NCBI GenBank assembly: GCA_036387335.1
Contig: DASVTZ010000081.1
Span: forward strand, 1-55,812
Reading direction: 5' to 3'
Length of the DNA: 55,812 nucleotides
From: Longimicrobium sp.
GTDB lineage: Bacteria > Gemmatimonadota > Gemmatimonadetes > Longimicrobiales > Longimicrobiaceae
Positions 27,038 through 34,416 of the stretch are shown here, piece after piece (position 1 is the first letter of the stretch; each line of letters starts with the position of its first letter). The translations under genes and the position numbers were made by a program. The notes under the pieces were generated by a model, which ran no database searches, was not told the DNA's origin, and saw only the letters and a program-made list of their open reading frames with translations.

Positions 27038-27301
27038 TCAGATGGCGATGCGCAGGACGCGGGCCTCGCTCGCGTTTTCGATGCGGGTGACGCGGTAGGG
27101 CTGCCAGTGGCGCGCGCGCTCGGCGTGCAGCACCACGCGCCCCAGCGCCTCCAGCCGCAGCTCCACGACCATGCGCAGCGTGGTCTTCGACAGCACCTCG
27201 GTGGGGACGAAGAGCTGCCCGTACTGCTGCTCCGCCAGGTGCCTCAGCTCCTTGAGCGTGGTGAACATCGCGCCTGCCAGGTCCGCGTGGGTCAGCTCCA
27301 T
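27038..27301 (-). CDS. Small hypothetical protein
   Basis: An 87-residue soluble product (MELTHADLAGAMFTTL...) with helices followed by two or three strands, ending VTRIENASEARVLRIAI. No family recognised. Codon use is normal for the window (GC-rich third positions). It is co-directional with and upstream of the ROK gene but separated by about 160 bp containing a repeat. A start 17 codons further upstream is open. Confidence 0.5.
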   Translation of the reverse strand: MELTHADLAGAMFTTLKELRHLAEQQYGQLFVPTEVLSKTTLRMVVELRLEALGRVVLHAERARHWQPYRVTRIENASEARVLRIAI

Positions 27302-27379
27302 GACGATAACCGGGATGAGGGTTGCGAGCGTGGCGCTTACGCCGTCGAGCAAAACGATCGATCGAGTCGAAATCCTATA

Positions 27380-27398
27380 TTGGAAGCCGTGCTTCCAA
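27380..27398. promoter_or_regulatory. Palindromic operator-like site
   Basis: TTGGAAGC-CGT-GCTTCCAA, a perfect 8-bp dyad with AT-rich flanks in a GC-rich genome, located in the intergenic region between the small minus-strand gene and the aminotransferase gene. The nearby ROK repressor is a candidate ligand, by position only. Confidence 0.4.
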
Positions 27399-27475
27399 AT
27401 TCATGTCGGCAGATTCGGCCGCCCAGGCGCGGCCGCGTTCCCTACCTTGATACCGCCGGACCTCCCGCTTGTTTC

Positions 27476-27504
27476 ATTGTTAGAGATCCTGACGATATTG
27501 TCAA
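27476..27504 (-). promoter_or_regulatory. Putative minus-strand promoter
   Basis: Perfect TTGACA at 27504-27499 (minus) with a weak TAACAAT-like -10 about 16-17 nt downstream. It would drive the small gene at 27301 and possibly the ROK gene. The palindrome at 27380-27398 lies downstream of it. Confidence 0.35.
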
Positions 27505-27693
27505 GCCGCCGCCGCCGGCCGCCTGTTCGCTCGCACCTCTCTCTGCGTCTCCGCGCCTCCGCGTGAGCCCCGCCGTTGCGGCATCCGCGACCCACCCCGC
27601 CCCGTGTTGCGGACGACCCTTCGCGGCGGTTATCCTCAGCGCCCAGCGCAGGCCGCACCGGCCCGCGAGCATCGGACCAAGGGAGAGAACACG

Positions 27694-28980
27694 ATGGACC
27701 TGCGCGTCTCCGAGAGGGCGGCTCACCTGGTCGGCTCCGAGATCCTCCGCATCGCCGCGGAGGTGCGGGCGATGGTCGCCGCCGGGGCCGACGTGTGCAA
27801 CCTGACCGTCGGCGACTTCGACTCGTCGCAGTTCCCCATCCCAGCGCCGCTTCTACAGGGCATCACCGAAGCGTTGCGGGCGGGCGAGACCAACTACCCG
27901 CCCTCGGACGGGATGCCGGCGCTGCGCGGCGCCGTGGTGGAGCTTTTCCGCCGGCGGCTTGGACTGGAGTACCCGGTGGAGAGCGTGCTGATCACGGGCG
28001 GCTCGCGCCCCGGCCTCTACGGCGCGTACGGCGCCGTGGTGGACCCGGGCGACATCGTGGTCTACCCGGTCCCCTCGTGGAACAACAACCACTACGTCCA
28101 CCTCGCCAGCGCGCGCGGCCGGCCGGTGGTGTGTGGGCCGGAGAGCGGCTTCCTCCCCACCCGTGATGCGCTGGAGGACGCCGTCCGCGGCGCGCGCCTC
28201 CTCGTCATCAACTCACCGCTCAACCCCACCGGCACCGCCTTCGACGCCGATGCGCTGGGCGGGATCTGCGATCTGGTGCTGGAGGAGAACGCGCGGCGCG
28301 GGCCGGGCGAGCGCCCGCTCTATCTGCTGTACGACCAGGTGTACTGGATGCTCACCTTCGGCGGGGTGCGGCACGTCAACCCCGTGTCGCTGCGCCCCGC
28401 GATGGCCGACTTCACCATCTTCGTGGACGGCACCTCGAAGGCATTCGCCTCCACCGGGCTGCGCGTGGGCTGGGTGGTGGCGCCCGCGGACGTGACGCGG
28501 CGCATGGCGAGCCTGCTGGGCCACGTGGGCGCCTGGGCTCCGCGCGCCGAGCAGGTGGCCGTCGCCCGCTTCCTGGCCGACGACGCGGCGATGGACGAGT
28601 ACCTGGACGGCTTCCGCGCCGCCCTGAACGAGCGGCTGCAGCTGCTGTACGCCGGCATAGCCGCCCTGCGCGACCGCGGCCTCCCCGTGGACGCCATCGC
28701 CCCCGAGGGCGCCATCTACCTCAGCGTCCGCTTCGCCCTCAGTGGCTACCGCACCCCCGCCGGCCACACCCTTGACACCGACGTCGACATCCGCCGCTTC
28801 CTGCTGGAGAGCGCGGGCGCCGCCGTCATCCCCTTCCAATCCTTTGGCTTCCACGACGACACCGGCTGGTTCCGCCTCTCCGTCGGCGCCGCTTCGGTCG
28901 AGGCGATCCAGGGCGTGCTGGTGCGGCTGGAGCAGGCGATCGGGCAGCTACAGCCGGCGGAGGTGCTGCAGCCGGGGTGA
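27694..28980 (+). CDS. PLP-dependent aminotransferase, class I/II
   Basis: A 428-residue fold-type I aminotransferase. Visible landmarks: NLTVGDFDSSQFPIP at the N-terminus, ETNYPPSDGMPALR (substrate-loop region), NSPLNPTGTAF, the Asp-x-Tyr equivalent in LLYDQVYWML, and the PLP lysine in DGTSKAFASTGLRVGW. The C-terminal small domain with EGAIYLSVRF is complete. The amino-acid substrate cannot be told from sequence. ATG 27694 follows GGGAGAGAAC and gives the conserved N-terminus; the open frame extends 30 codons further upstream. Confidence 0.92.
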   Translation: MDLRVSERAAHLVGSEILRIAAEVRAMVAAGADVCNLTVGDFDSSQFPIPAPLLQGITEALRAGETNYPPSDGMPALRGAVVELFRRRLGLEYPVESVLITGGSRPGLYGAYGAVVDPGDIVVYPVPSWNNNHYVHLASARGRPVVCGPESGFLPTRDALEDAVRGARLLVINSPLNPTGTAFDADALGGICDLVLEENARRGPGERPLYLLYDQVYWMLTFGGVRHVNPVSLRPAMADFTIFVDGTSKAFASTGLRVGWVVAPADVTRRMASLLGHVGAWAPRAEQVAVARFLADDAAMDEYLDGFRAALNERLQLLYAGIAALRDRGLPVDAIAPEGAIYLSVRFALSGYRTPAGHTLDTDVDIRRFLLESAGAAVIPFQSFGFHDDTGWFRLSVGAASVEAIQGVLVRLEQAIGQLQPAEVLQPG

Positions 28981-29489
28981 CTGAGATCCAAAGCCTAACT
29001 GAACAACTTTGATCAGTTCGCGGAGACGTCCCCTCAGTGGGCGAAGGAGAGGTTCGGCTCATCATCAGGCCAGCTGAAGCTAGTGGTCAAGGTCGCCCGA
29101 AGCGGGTCGGCTAGGTGATTGAGCGCGAAGTTCGACGGAGCAAGGTCGAAAGCATCTACTCGGCGTACCACCCGTCACGAACTAGCCCACGCAACGGATA
29201 CGACGTGTCCGTACCGCGTTCGCTCTGCTGGAGAGGGCCAACCGCGCCTTGAGACTAAAGATTGGGGTGGTGGGTACTAGGTGTGCAAAAAGAAGAGGTA
29301 GGCCGGGGTGAGGCCCCCCCACAGATCAAAGGTAGTGTTTTCTGTTGCAAGCTGGGGCTGAACGGTAGGCTTCCCAGATGCTGGATTTGAGTTGACCGTA
29401 CTGAATTGGCCGCGTGCTCTACGGCGAGCCCGCCTTTCCCAGCGGAAGTCTGGACGATTTGTAGGTGGGTCGTCTTAGAGCCCCCATGT
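28981..29489. other. Gene-poor region
   Basis: No frame here looks coding on either strand; short frames lack family features and the composition is more AT-rich than the neighbours. It may be decayed or foreign DNA following the aminotransferase gene. Confidence 0.5.
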
Positions 29490-29519
29490 AAAAACGCTCT
29501 GGTGATGAACACCAGAGCG
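29490..29519 (-). terminator. Intrinsic terminator, minus strand
   Basis: A perfect 10-bp stem CGCTCTGGTG/CACCAGAGCG (29495-29504 with 29510-29519) around a 5-nt loop, followed on the minus strand by five T residues (29494-29490). It is the best-formed terminator in the window and lies 17 bp after the stop of the small gene at 29536. Confidence 0.88.
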
Positions 29520-29535
29520 GCACGGATGGGTCCAC

Positions 29536-29829
29536 TTACTTGCCGGGCTTTTTCTTGGGTTTGCCGGCGTCCTGCTCGTGATTGCCGTCATCTTCCGAGC
29601 CTGCCTGAATCATCTCCGGCAATTGGCTCTCGCGAGCCAACCTGATTGCCTTCTTCGAGGTGTGGTACGTCACCACGATTCTTGTGAAGGAAACGATGGT
29701 GACCTGACAGATAGCGGCAGTCCCGCGGACAAGAAGTATGTAGCTAGCCATCCCTGTTAAAATAACGACGACCCAGTGCGGGGTCGAGCTGACAAGAGCG
29801 CTTAAGATCGGCATGGATCGCACCCGCAT
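29536..29829 (-). CDS. Small membrane protein
   Basis: A 97-residue product starting MRVRSMPILSALVSS, with one or two hydrophobic spans (HWVVVILTGMASYILLV and ICQVTIVSFTRIVV) and a charged cytoplasmic-type tail rich in Glu, Asp and Lys that ends GKPKKKPGK. No family recognised. The frame is open upstream to about 29952, but that part is low-complexity. The excellent terminator 17 bp downstream supports real transcription. Composition is AT-richer than the neighbourhood. Confidence 0.5.
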   Translation of the reverse strand: MRVRSMPILSALVSSTPHWVVVILTGMASYILLVRGTAAICQVTIVSFTRIVVTYHTSKKAIRLARESQLPEMIQAGSEDDGNHEQDAGKPKKKPGK

Positions 29830-30156
29830 TCGAAAACCATATCGAATGAGATGCGATCGGTACCGACATCGTGCGTTCTCCTCAGTGCACGCGCCGGGCC
29901 GGGCGGAGCGGGGTCTCGGGGAGATGCTTTGTTGCGGAACATTGGGCCTCACTTGAGAGGGTGGACCGGTGTCGCGGCATGCGCCACCTATTACGGGTGC
30001 GATGCATAAAGTCGGCCAATGTTCGGATCAGGTCGCTGCTGGGTTCGACTTTGCGAACGCGCGCCTTCTCCGCTGGCCCACACCTCGCATCCACACATGG
30101 CTTGCGATACAGTCGCCGATGTGCGCCGGCCGCCATGAACGTTTGCGAGGAAAGCC
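29830..30156. other. Intergenic region upstream of PAP2 gene
   Basis: No gene is supported here. The stretch is of mixed composition and lies between divergent genes, so promoters for both probably sit here, but no box pair stands out. Confidence 0.4.
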
Positions 30157-31038
30157 TTGCCGCCCATCGTCAGCGAGCTGTTCAGGCACGAGACCATCGC
30201 GTGGGTGCAGCGATTGTTTGGGCTCGGGCACCCGGTGTGGTTCTGGGTGGTGTCGGAGTTGGGGACGCCGTGGGGGGTGGTGCTGGTGGTGGCGCTCGCG
30301 CTGCTGCTGTGGGGGCGCAGGGATGCGTACGCCGTGGGCGGGGTCGTGGTGGTGAACGCGCTCGCGAGCCTGGCGCTCAACCAGCTCTTCAGCACGCCCC
30401 GGCCCAACGATCCTTCCATCGTCCGCTACGAGATCATCGGGATCGGGAGCTTTCCTTCCGGGCACGTGCTGCTTGCGCTGCTGCTGTGGGGCGTGCTGTA
30501 CGTGCGCGAGCGCGTGCCGCTGTGGGTGCCCGCGGCGGTGACGGTGCTGGTTGGAGTCTCGCGGCTGTACCTGGGGGTGCACTTCCTGGGGGACGTGCTG
30601 GGCTCCGTCGTCGCCGGGACGCTGCTGCTGGCGGCGTACGGGCCGGCGTGGCGGCGGCTGGAGGGGTCGCTGGCGAGGCGGCCGTTCAGGGGCTTCGTGG
30701 TGGTGGGGATGCTCGGGATGGCCGCCATCGTCGTCGGGCTGGTGGCCGGGGCGGTGGGGAAGGGCGAGTACGAGCGGGAGGCGCTGGGGGTCGTGCTCGG
30801 CGGGGTGCCGGCGCTGCTGCTGGAGTACCGGTTCGTGCGAGACGCGCCCGTGCGCCGACCACTGGGTGTGGCGATGGTGCTCGCGGGGATCGTCCCGCTC
30901 GCGCTGATCCACCGGCTGGGAGATGCGCACTGGGCGGGGCTGGTGCTGATCGCGGCCGCGATGCTGTGGTCGGTGCTCGTCGTTTCCCTGATCCTGCGCG
31001 GGGTTCGTGGGCCCGTCGCCGCGCGCGCATCGGCGTGA
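30157..31038 (+). CDS. PAP2-superfamily membrane phosphatase
   Basis: A 293-residue integral membrane protein. The three phosphatase motifs are NQLFSTPRP (the usual Lys of KxxxxxxRP is Asn), PSGH, and SRLYLGVHFLGD. About six spans form the PAP2 core (to about residue 160); three more hydrophobic spans follow, making it longer than a minimal PAP2 protein. It likely dephosphorylates a lipid such as phosphatidate or undecaprenyl pyrophosphate at the outer face of the inner membrane. The start is TTG 30157, with GCGAGGAAAG upstream. Confidence 0.87.
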   Translation: MPPIVSELFRHETIAWVQRLFGLGHPVWFWVVSELGTPWGVVLVVALALLLWGRRDAYAVGGVVVVNALASLALNQLFSTPRPNDPSIVRYEIIGIGSFPSGHVLLALLLWGVLYVRERVPLWVPAAVTVLVGVSRLYLGVHFLGDVLGSVVAGTLLLAAYGPAWRRLEGSLARRPFRGFVVVGMLGMAAIVVGLVAGAVGKGEYEREALGVVLGGVPALLLEYRFVRDAPVRRPLGVAMVLAGIVPLALIHRLGDAHWAGLVLIAAAMLWSVLVVSLILRGVRGPVAARASA

Positions 31039-31134
31039 CCGAGGTGGGTTGACTCCTCGGCGCAGGGAATTCCGCGGGCGCAGTCCGTCCTATGGTGCAG
31101 GCGTTCTCCATCACGCTTCCCATGGGACCACCGA

Positions 31135-32574
31135 ATGTTCGAGCGGCGCGACGTCTGGAAGCTGAGCGGGGAAGATCCCTGGCACCCCACCCTCCAGTGG
31201 TACGCGCGGGCAGTCGACGAGCTGCGGTCGCGGAACGGGGAGCACTTCGCTGATCCCACGAGCTGGGGCTACCTGGCCGCGGTGCACGGCACCGACATCC
31301 CGCGCAGCCGCTGGCCCCGGGGCGCCACGTGGAACGCGTGCCAGCACGCGAGCTGGTACTTCCTTCCCTGGCACCGCATCTACCTGCACTACTTCGAAAC
31401 CGTCGTGCGCGCCGCGGTTGCCGGGCTCGGCGGGCCGGGCGACTGGGCGCTGCCGTACTGGGACTACAGCGATCCCACGCGGAGCGACGTGCGCATGCTG
31501 CCGCCCGCCTTCCGTCAGCCGACGATGCCCTCCGGCGAGCCCAACCCGCTGTACACGGACCAGCGCGCGCCCGGGATGAACGATGGCGCGAAGCTGCCGG
31601 CCAGCGCGGTGCTGGTGGACGACGCCATGCGCGAAAAGGTGTTCGCCGATCCGAACACAGGGGGATTCGGCGGCGCGGTGACGGGGTGGAACGATGCGGG
31701 CGGGGTGGTGGGGAGCCTGGAGAACGTTCCGCACGGCGGCGTCCACATGGGGGTCGGGGGGAGGAACCCGCTCGGGTGGATGAGCCGGTTCCGGACCGCC
31801 GGCCTCGATCCCGTCTTCTGGCTGCACCACTGCAACCTGGACCGGCTCTGGGATGCGTGGCTCGCGCAGACGGACGTCCGGCGGGCGAACCCCACCGGCG
31901 CGAAGTGGCGCGCGATGCGGTTCACCATCGGGAGCGGCGACGCGGCGGTGACGCTGGAGGTGGGGGACGTGGTCGACACGAGGGCGCAGCCGCTGGGCTA
32001 TCGCTACGAGAGCCTCTCGCTGCCGGGGGCGCACCCCTCGCTGAAGTCCGCCCGGCGGCCGCTGAAGCCGATCGTCGAAGACGTGCAGCCGGAGATGGTG
32101 GGCGCGACGGAGAAGCGCACCCCGCTCGGCGCCGGTCCCAGTGATGCCGTCGTTGTCGTGTCGGCACCCACCGGGCCCGCGCTCAAGTTCCTGTCGGACA
32201 TCGAGGAGGAACTGCGGCGCGTGTACCTCAAGATCGAGAACGTGGAGGGGAGCGAGCTCGCGGCGTCGTCGTACATGGTGCACGTCAACCTGCCGCCAGG
32301 CGCCGCTGCCGCCGACCACCCCGAGCGCCGCGCCGGCCAGATCTCCATGTTTGGCGTGGCGGAGGCGTCCCGCGGCGACGAGCGGCACGGCGGCGGCGGG
32401 CTCACCTTTTCGTTCGAGATCACCGCCATCGCGCGCGGGCTGGAGGACGCCGGCGATTGGGACCCCGCGCGGCTGCGGGTGACGTTCACTCCCGTGCGAC
32501 GCTCTTTGGACGCCGATGCGGACCCGCGCGAGGGCGGCGTCAGCGCGGGGCGCGTGAGCCTCTTCTACACATGA
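31135..32574 (+). CDS. Tyrosinase-family copper oxidase
   Basis: A 479-residue type 3 copper protein. CuA: His51 (VHG), His71 and His80 in QHASWYFLPWHRIYLHYFE. CuB: the pair in PHGGVHMG and a His in FWLHHCNLDRLWDAW. The C-terminal 200 residues form a beta-rich domain like that of plant-type polyphenol oxidases (YMVHVNLPPG and FSFEITAIARGL). It would oxidise mono- or diphenols to quinones. There is no signal peptide. A GGAATT/GTC pair at about 31070-31090 resembles an ECF-type promoter, weakly. The stop overlaps the next gene by 4 nt (ATGA). Confidence 0.92.
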   Translation: MFERRDVWKLSGEDPWHPTLQWYARAVDELRSRNGEHFADPTSWGYLAAVHGTDIPRSRWPRGATWNACQHASWYFLPWHRIYLHYFETVVRAAVAGLGGPGDWALPYWDYSDPTRSDVRMLPPAFRQPTMPSGEPNPLYTDQRAPGMNDGAKLPASAVLVDDAMREKVFADPNTGGFGGAVTGWNDAGGVVGSLENVPHGGVHMGVGGRNPLGWMSRFRTAGLDPVFWLHHCNLDRLWDAWLAQTDVRRANPTGAKWRAMRFTIGSGDAAVTLEVGDVVDTRAQPLGYRYESLSLPGAHPSLKSARRPLKPIVEDVQPEMVGATEKRTPLGAGPSDAVVVVSAPTGPALKFLSDIEEELRRVYLKIENVEGSELAASSYMVHVNLPPGAAAADHPERRAGQISMFGVAEASRGDERHGGGGLTFSFEITAIARGLEDAGDWDPARLRVTFTPVRRSLDADADPREGGVSAGRVSLFYT

Positions 32575-33269
32575 GGGCGTCTGCTGCTGCGCCTGGCGTG
32601 CTGCACCGCGCGCGCCGCTTCGGATGGCGGCACCCGGAGTGGTGGGTGCTCGCGGCCGCCGCGGGTGCGTGGGCGTGGATGCTCGCCGTGCCGCATCCAC
32701 ACGCGCACGCGCAGGCCGCGTCGGGCGCGGACCTGCGCTGGACGATGACGATGGTGGCCGCGATGATGCTGCCGCTGACCATCCCGCACGTGCGGCACGT
32801 CGCGCGATCGAGCCTGAGGCGGCGGCGGCATCGCGGCGTCGCGGGGTTCCTGGCCGGCTACCTCGCGGTGTGGATGCTCGCGATGACGGCGATCGTGGCT
32901 GCACTCGGCATCGGTGGCCGCGTCGCGGGGTCGACGGTGGTGGCGGGCGTCGCGACGGCGGCGGCGGTGTTGTGGGAGGTCGCGCCCTTCCGCAGGCGGA
33001 TGCTGCGCCGCTGCGGGCGCACGATGCCGCTCGCGCCGCGCGGCTGGCGCGCGGACGCGGACTGCGCACGCTTCGGCGCGATGGCGGGCGCGAGCTGCGT
33101 CTCGGTCTGCTGGGCGCTGATGGCCGTGTGCGTCGTATTCGCGCACAGCCTGCCCGTGATGGCCGTGCTCTTTGGCGTGCAGCTCACCGGCCGCTACCGT
33201 CACGACCCATCCCCCGCGATGACGGCGTTGGCCGTGCTGGGGGTCTGCGTGGCGTCGCTGGCGGCCTAA
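32571..33269 (+). CDS. DUF2182 integral membrane protein, predicted metal-binding
   Basis: A 232-residue protein with five to six spans. The hallmark DUF2182 segments are MTMVAAMMLPLTIPHVRHV, the basic RRRMLRRCGRTMPL, and the Cys-rich span AGASCVSVCWALM. The family is annotated as predicted metal-binding, without a firm biochemical role. Its start overlaps the tyrosinase stop (ATGA), so the two are translationally coupled, which fits a role in copper supply for the tyrosinase. A His-rich extracytoplasmic loop (PHPHAHAQ) follows the first span. Confidence 0.87.
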   Translation: MRASAAAPGVLHRARRFGWRHPEWWVLAAAAGAWAWMLAVPHPHAHAQAASGADLRWTMTMVAAMMLPLTIPHVRHVARSSLRRRRHRGVAGFLAGYLAVWMLAMTAIVAALGIGGRVAGSTVVAGVATAAAVLWEVAPFRRRMLRRCGRTMPLAPRGWRADADCARFGAMAGASCVSVCWALMAVCVVFAHSLPVMAVLFGVQLTGRYRHDPSPAMTALAVLGVCVASLAA

Positions 33270-33274
33270 CTGCT

Positions 33275-33364
33275 GGCCTCACACAGAGCCACAGAGGTAG
33301 ACGGAAAGGAGAACGGAAACCCTTTTCTGTTCTTGCTGTCCCCTCTGTGGCTCTGTGTGAGGCC
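33275..33364. repeat. Perfect 23-bp inverted repeat (family E)
   Basis: GGCCTCACACAGAGCCACAG... at 33275-33297 is exactly mirrored at 33342-33364, with a 44-bp AAGGAG/AACGG-rich loop. A degenerate relative (CACACAGCGACACGGAGG ... CCGTGTCTCCG) lies at 26944-27030. It separates the convergent DUF2182 gene and the M1 relic. Confidence 0.8.
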
Positions 33365-33369
33365 TTGTG

Positions 33370-33648
33370 TTACTTCGCCTGCGCCACGTTGTCATCCGGC
33401 GTGGTGTCGATCAGCGGGTTGCGCGAATCGATGACGGTGATGCGCTGCCGGCCTGCGGGATGCGGTGCATGCGCACGTAGAGCGGCGCGCCGCGGGCGAA
33501 GACGCCGATCTGGAGGTTCATCGGCACCCCGGTCTCCGCGCCCGCAGTGTGGACGACTTTGCGGGCCTGCACGTCGAGCGTCACGCGCCAGCCGCCAGAC
33601 GCGAGGGGCTCGGCGGTGGCGATGGCGGCGGAGACTTTAGCTCGCGAA
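33370..33648 (-). pseudogene. Relic: C-terminal end of an M1 aminopeptidase-permease gene
   Basis: Directly after the LytTR stop the minus strand reads AKVSAAIATAEPLASGGWRV, then TLDVQARKVVHTAGAETGVP, then LQIGVFARGAPLYVRMHRIP. After a frameshift it continues QRITVIDSRNPLIDTTPDDN to a TAA at 33372-33370. This matches the C-terminal domain of the intact M1 gene upstream (RYEVTAIIQARKRALRADGEAE..., LIDLGIA, HRLRSG). There is no start and the catalytic part is missing, so it is a remnant of a second copy. Confidence 0.72.
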
Positions 33649-34416
33649 GTGCACCTTTTCCTGCAGACGCGCGCGGAAGCGGCGGCTGCAGGGGAGGCGG
33701 GTACCGTCTTTCAGGGTGACGGTCAGGTCGCCGTGGAGGAGCGGCTCCACGAACGCGATCCGGGCGAGGTTGACGATTGTGGAGCGGTGGATGCGCACGA
33801 AGCGGTCGGGATCGAGGACGCGCTGCTCGAGGGCGGTGAGCGACTTGTGCAGCGTGCGCCGCGTGGTGCCGCTGTGGATGACGATGTGGTTGCCGTCCGC
33901 CTCCAGGTAGTCGATCTCCGCCACGGGGATGAACCGGTGCTGGGAGCCGACCTTGATGGCGAGCGTCTCCGGGTAGCGCGGGCTCTCGGGGGCGTGCATG
34001 AAGGAGATGAGTGCCGCGATGCGCGGGTCCTCCAGGGTGCGCCTGGAACGGACGGCCTCCTTGGCCCGCTCCACCGCGGTGCGGAAGCGCTCCTCGTCGA
34101 ACGGCTTGAGCAGGTAGTCGAGGGCGTACGCCTCGAAGGCGCGGAGCGCGAACTCCACGTGCGCGGAGACGAAGACCGTCACCGGCATGCTCGCCGCGCC
34201 GATCGCCTCCACCACGCCGAAGCCGTCCACGCCGGGCATCTGCACGTCGAGGAAGACCAGGTCGGGCGGCGAGTCGCGGAGCTGGCGGATCGCGTCCGCC
34301 CCGTTGGCGCACTCTCCAGCCACCGTCAGCTCGGCGTCGGCGGCGACGAGCGCGGCGATGCGGCCCCGCGCGATGGCGTCGTCGTCCACGATCAGCGTGC
34401 GGATGGGGGTGCTCAT
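33637..34416 (-). CDS. LytTR-family response regulator
   Basis: A 259-residue two-domain regulator. The receiver domain (1-120) has the acidic pair DDD at 11-13, phospho-acceptor Asp57 in VFLDVQMPG, and Lys in LLKPFDEE. The LytTR DNA-binding domain (about 155-255) includes IPVAEIDYLEADGNHIVIH and FVRIHRSTIVNLARI. Its ATG overlaps the kinase stop (ATGA). It is the natural output partner of the adjoining double LytS-like kinase and the last intact gene of the ABC/M1 operon. Confidence 0.94.
   Translation of the reverse strand: MSTPIRTLIVDDDAIARGRIAALVAADAELTVAGECANGADAIRQLRDSPPDLVFLDVQMPGVDGFGVVEAIGAASMPVTVFVSAHVEFALRAFEAYALDYLLKPFDEERFRTAVERAKEAVRSRRTLEDPRIAALISFMHAPESPRYPETLAIKVGSQHRFIPVAEIDYLEADGNHIVIHSGTTRRTLHKSLTALEQRVLDPDRFVRIHRSTIVNLARIAFVEPLLHGDLTVTLKDGTRLPCSRRFRARLQEKVHFAS

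Noticed and set aside
29255-29512. Minus-strand frame of 85 codons
   Set aside because: It runs through the terminator hairpin and has no protein-like pattern.
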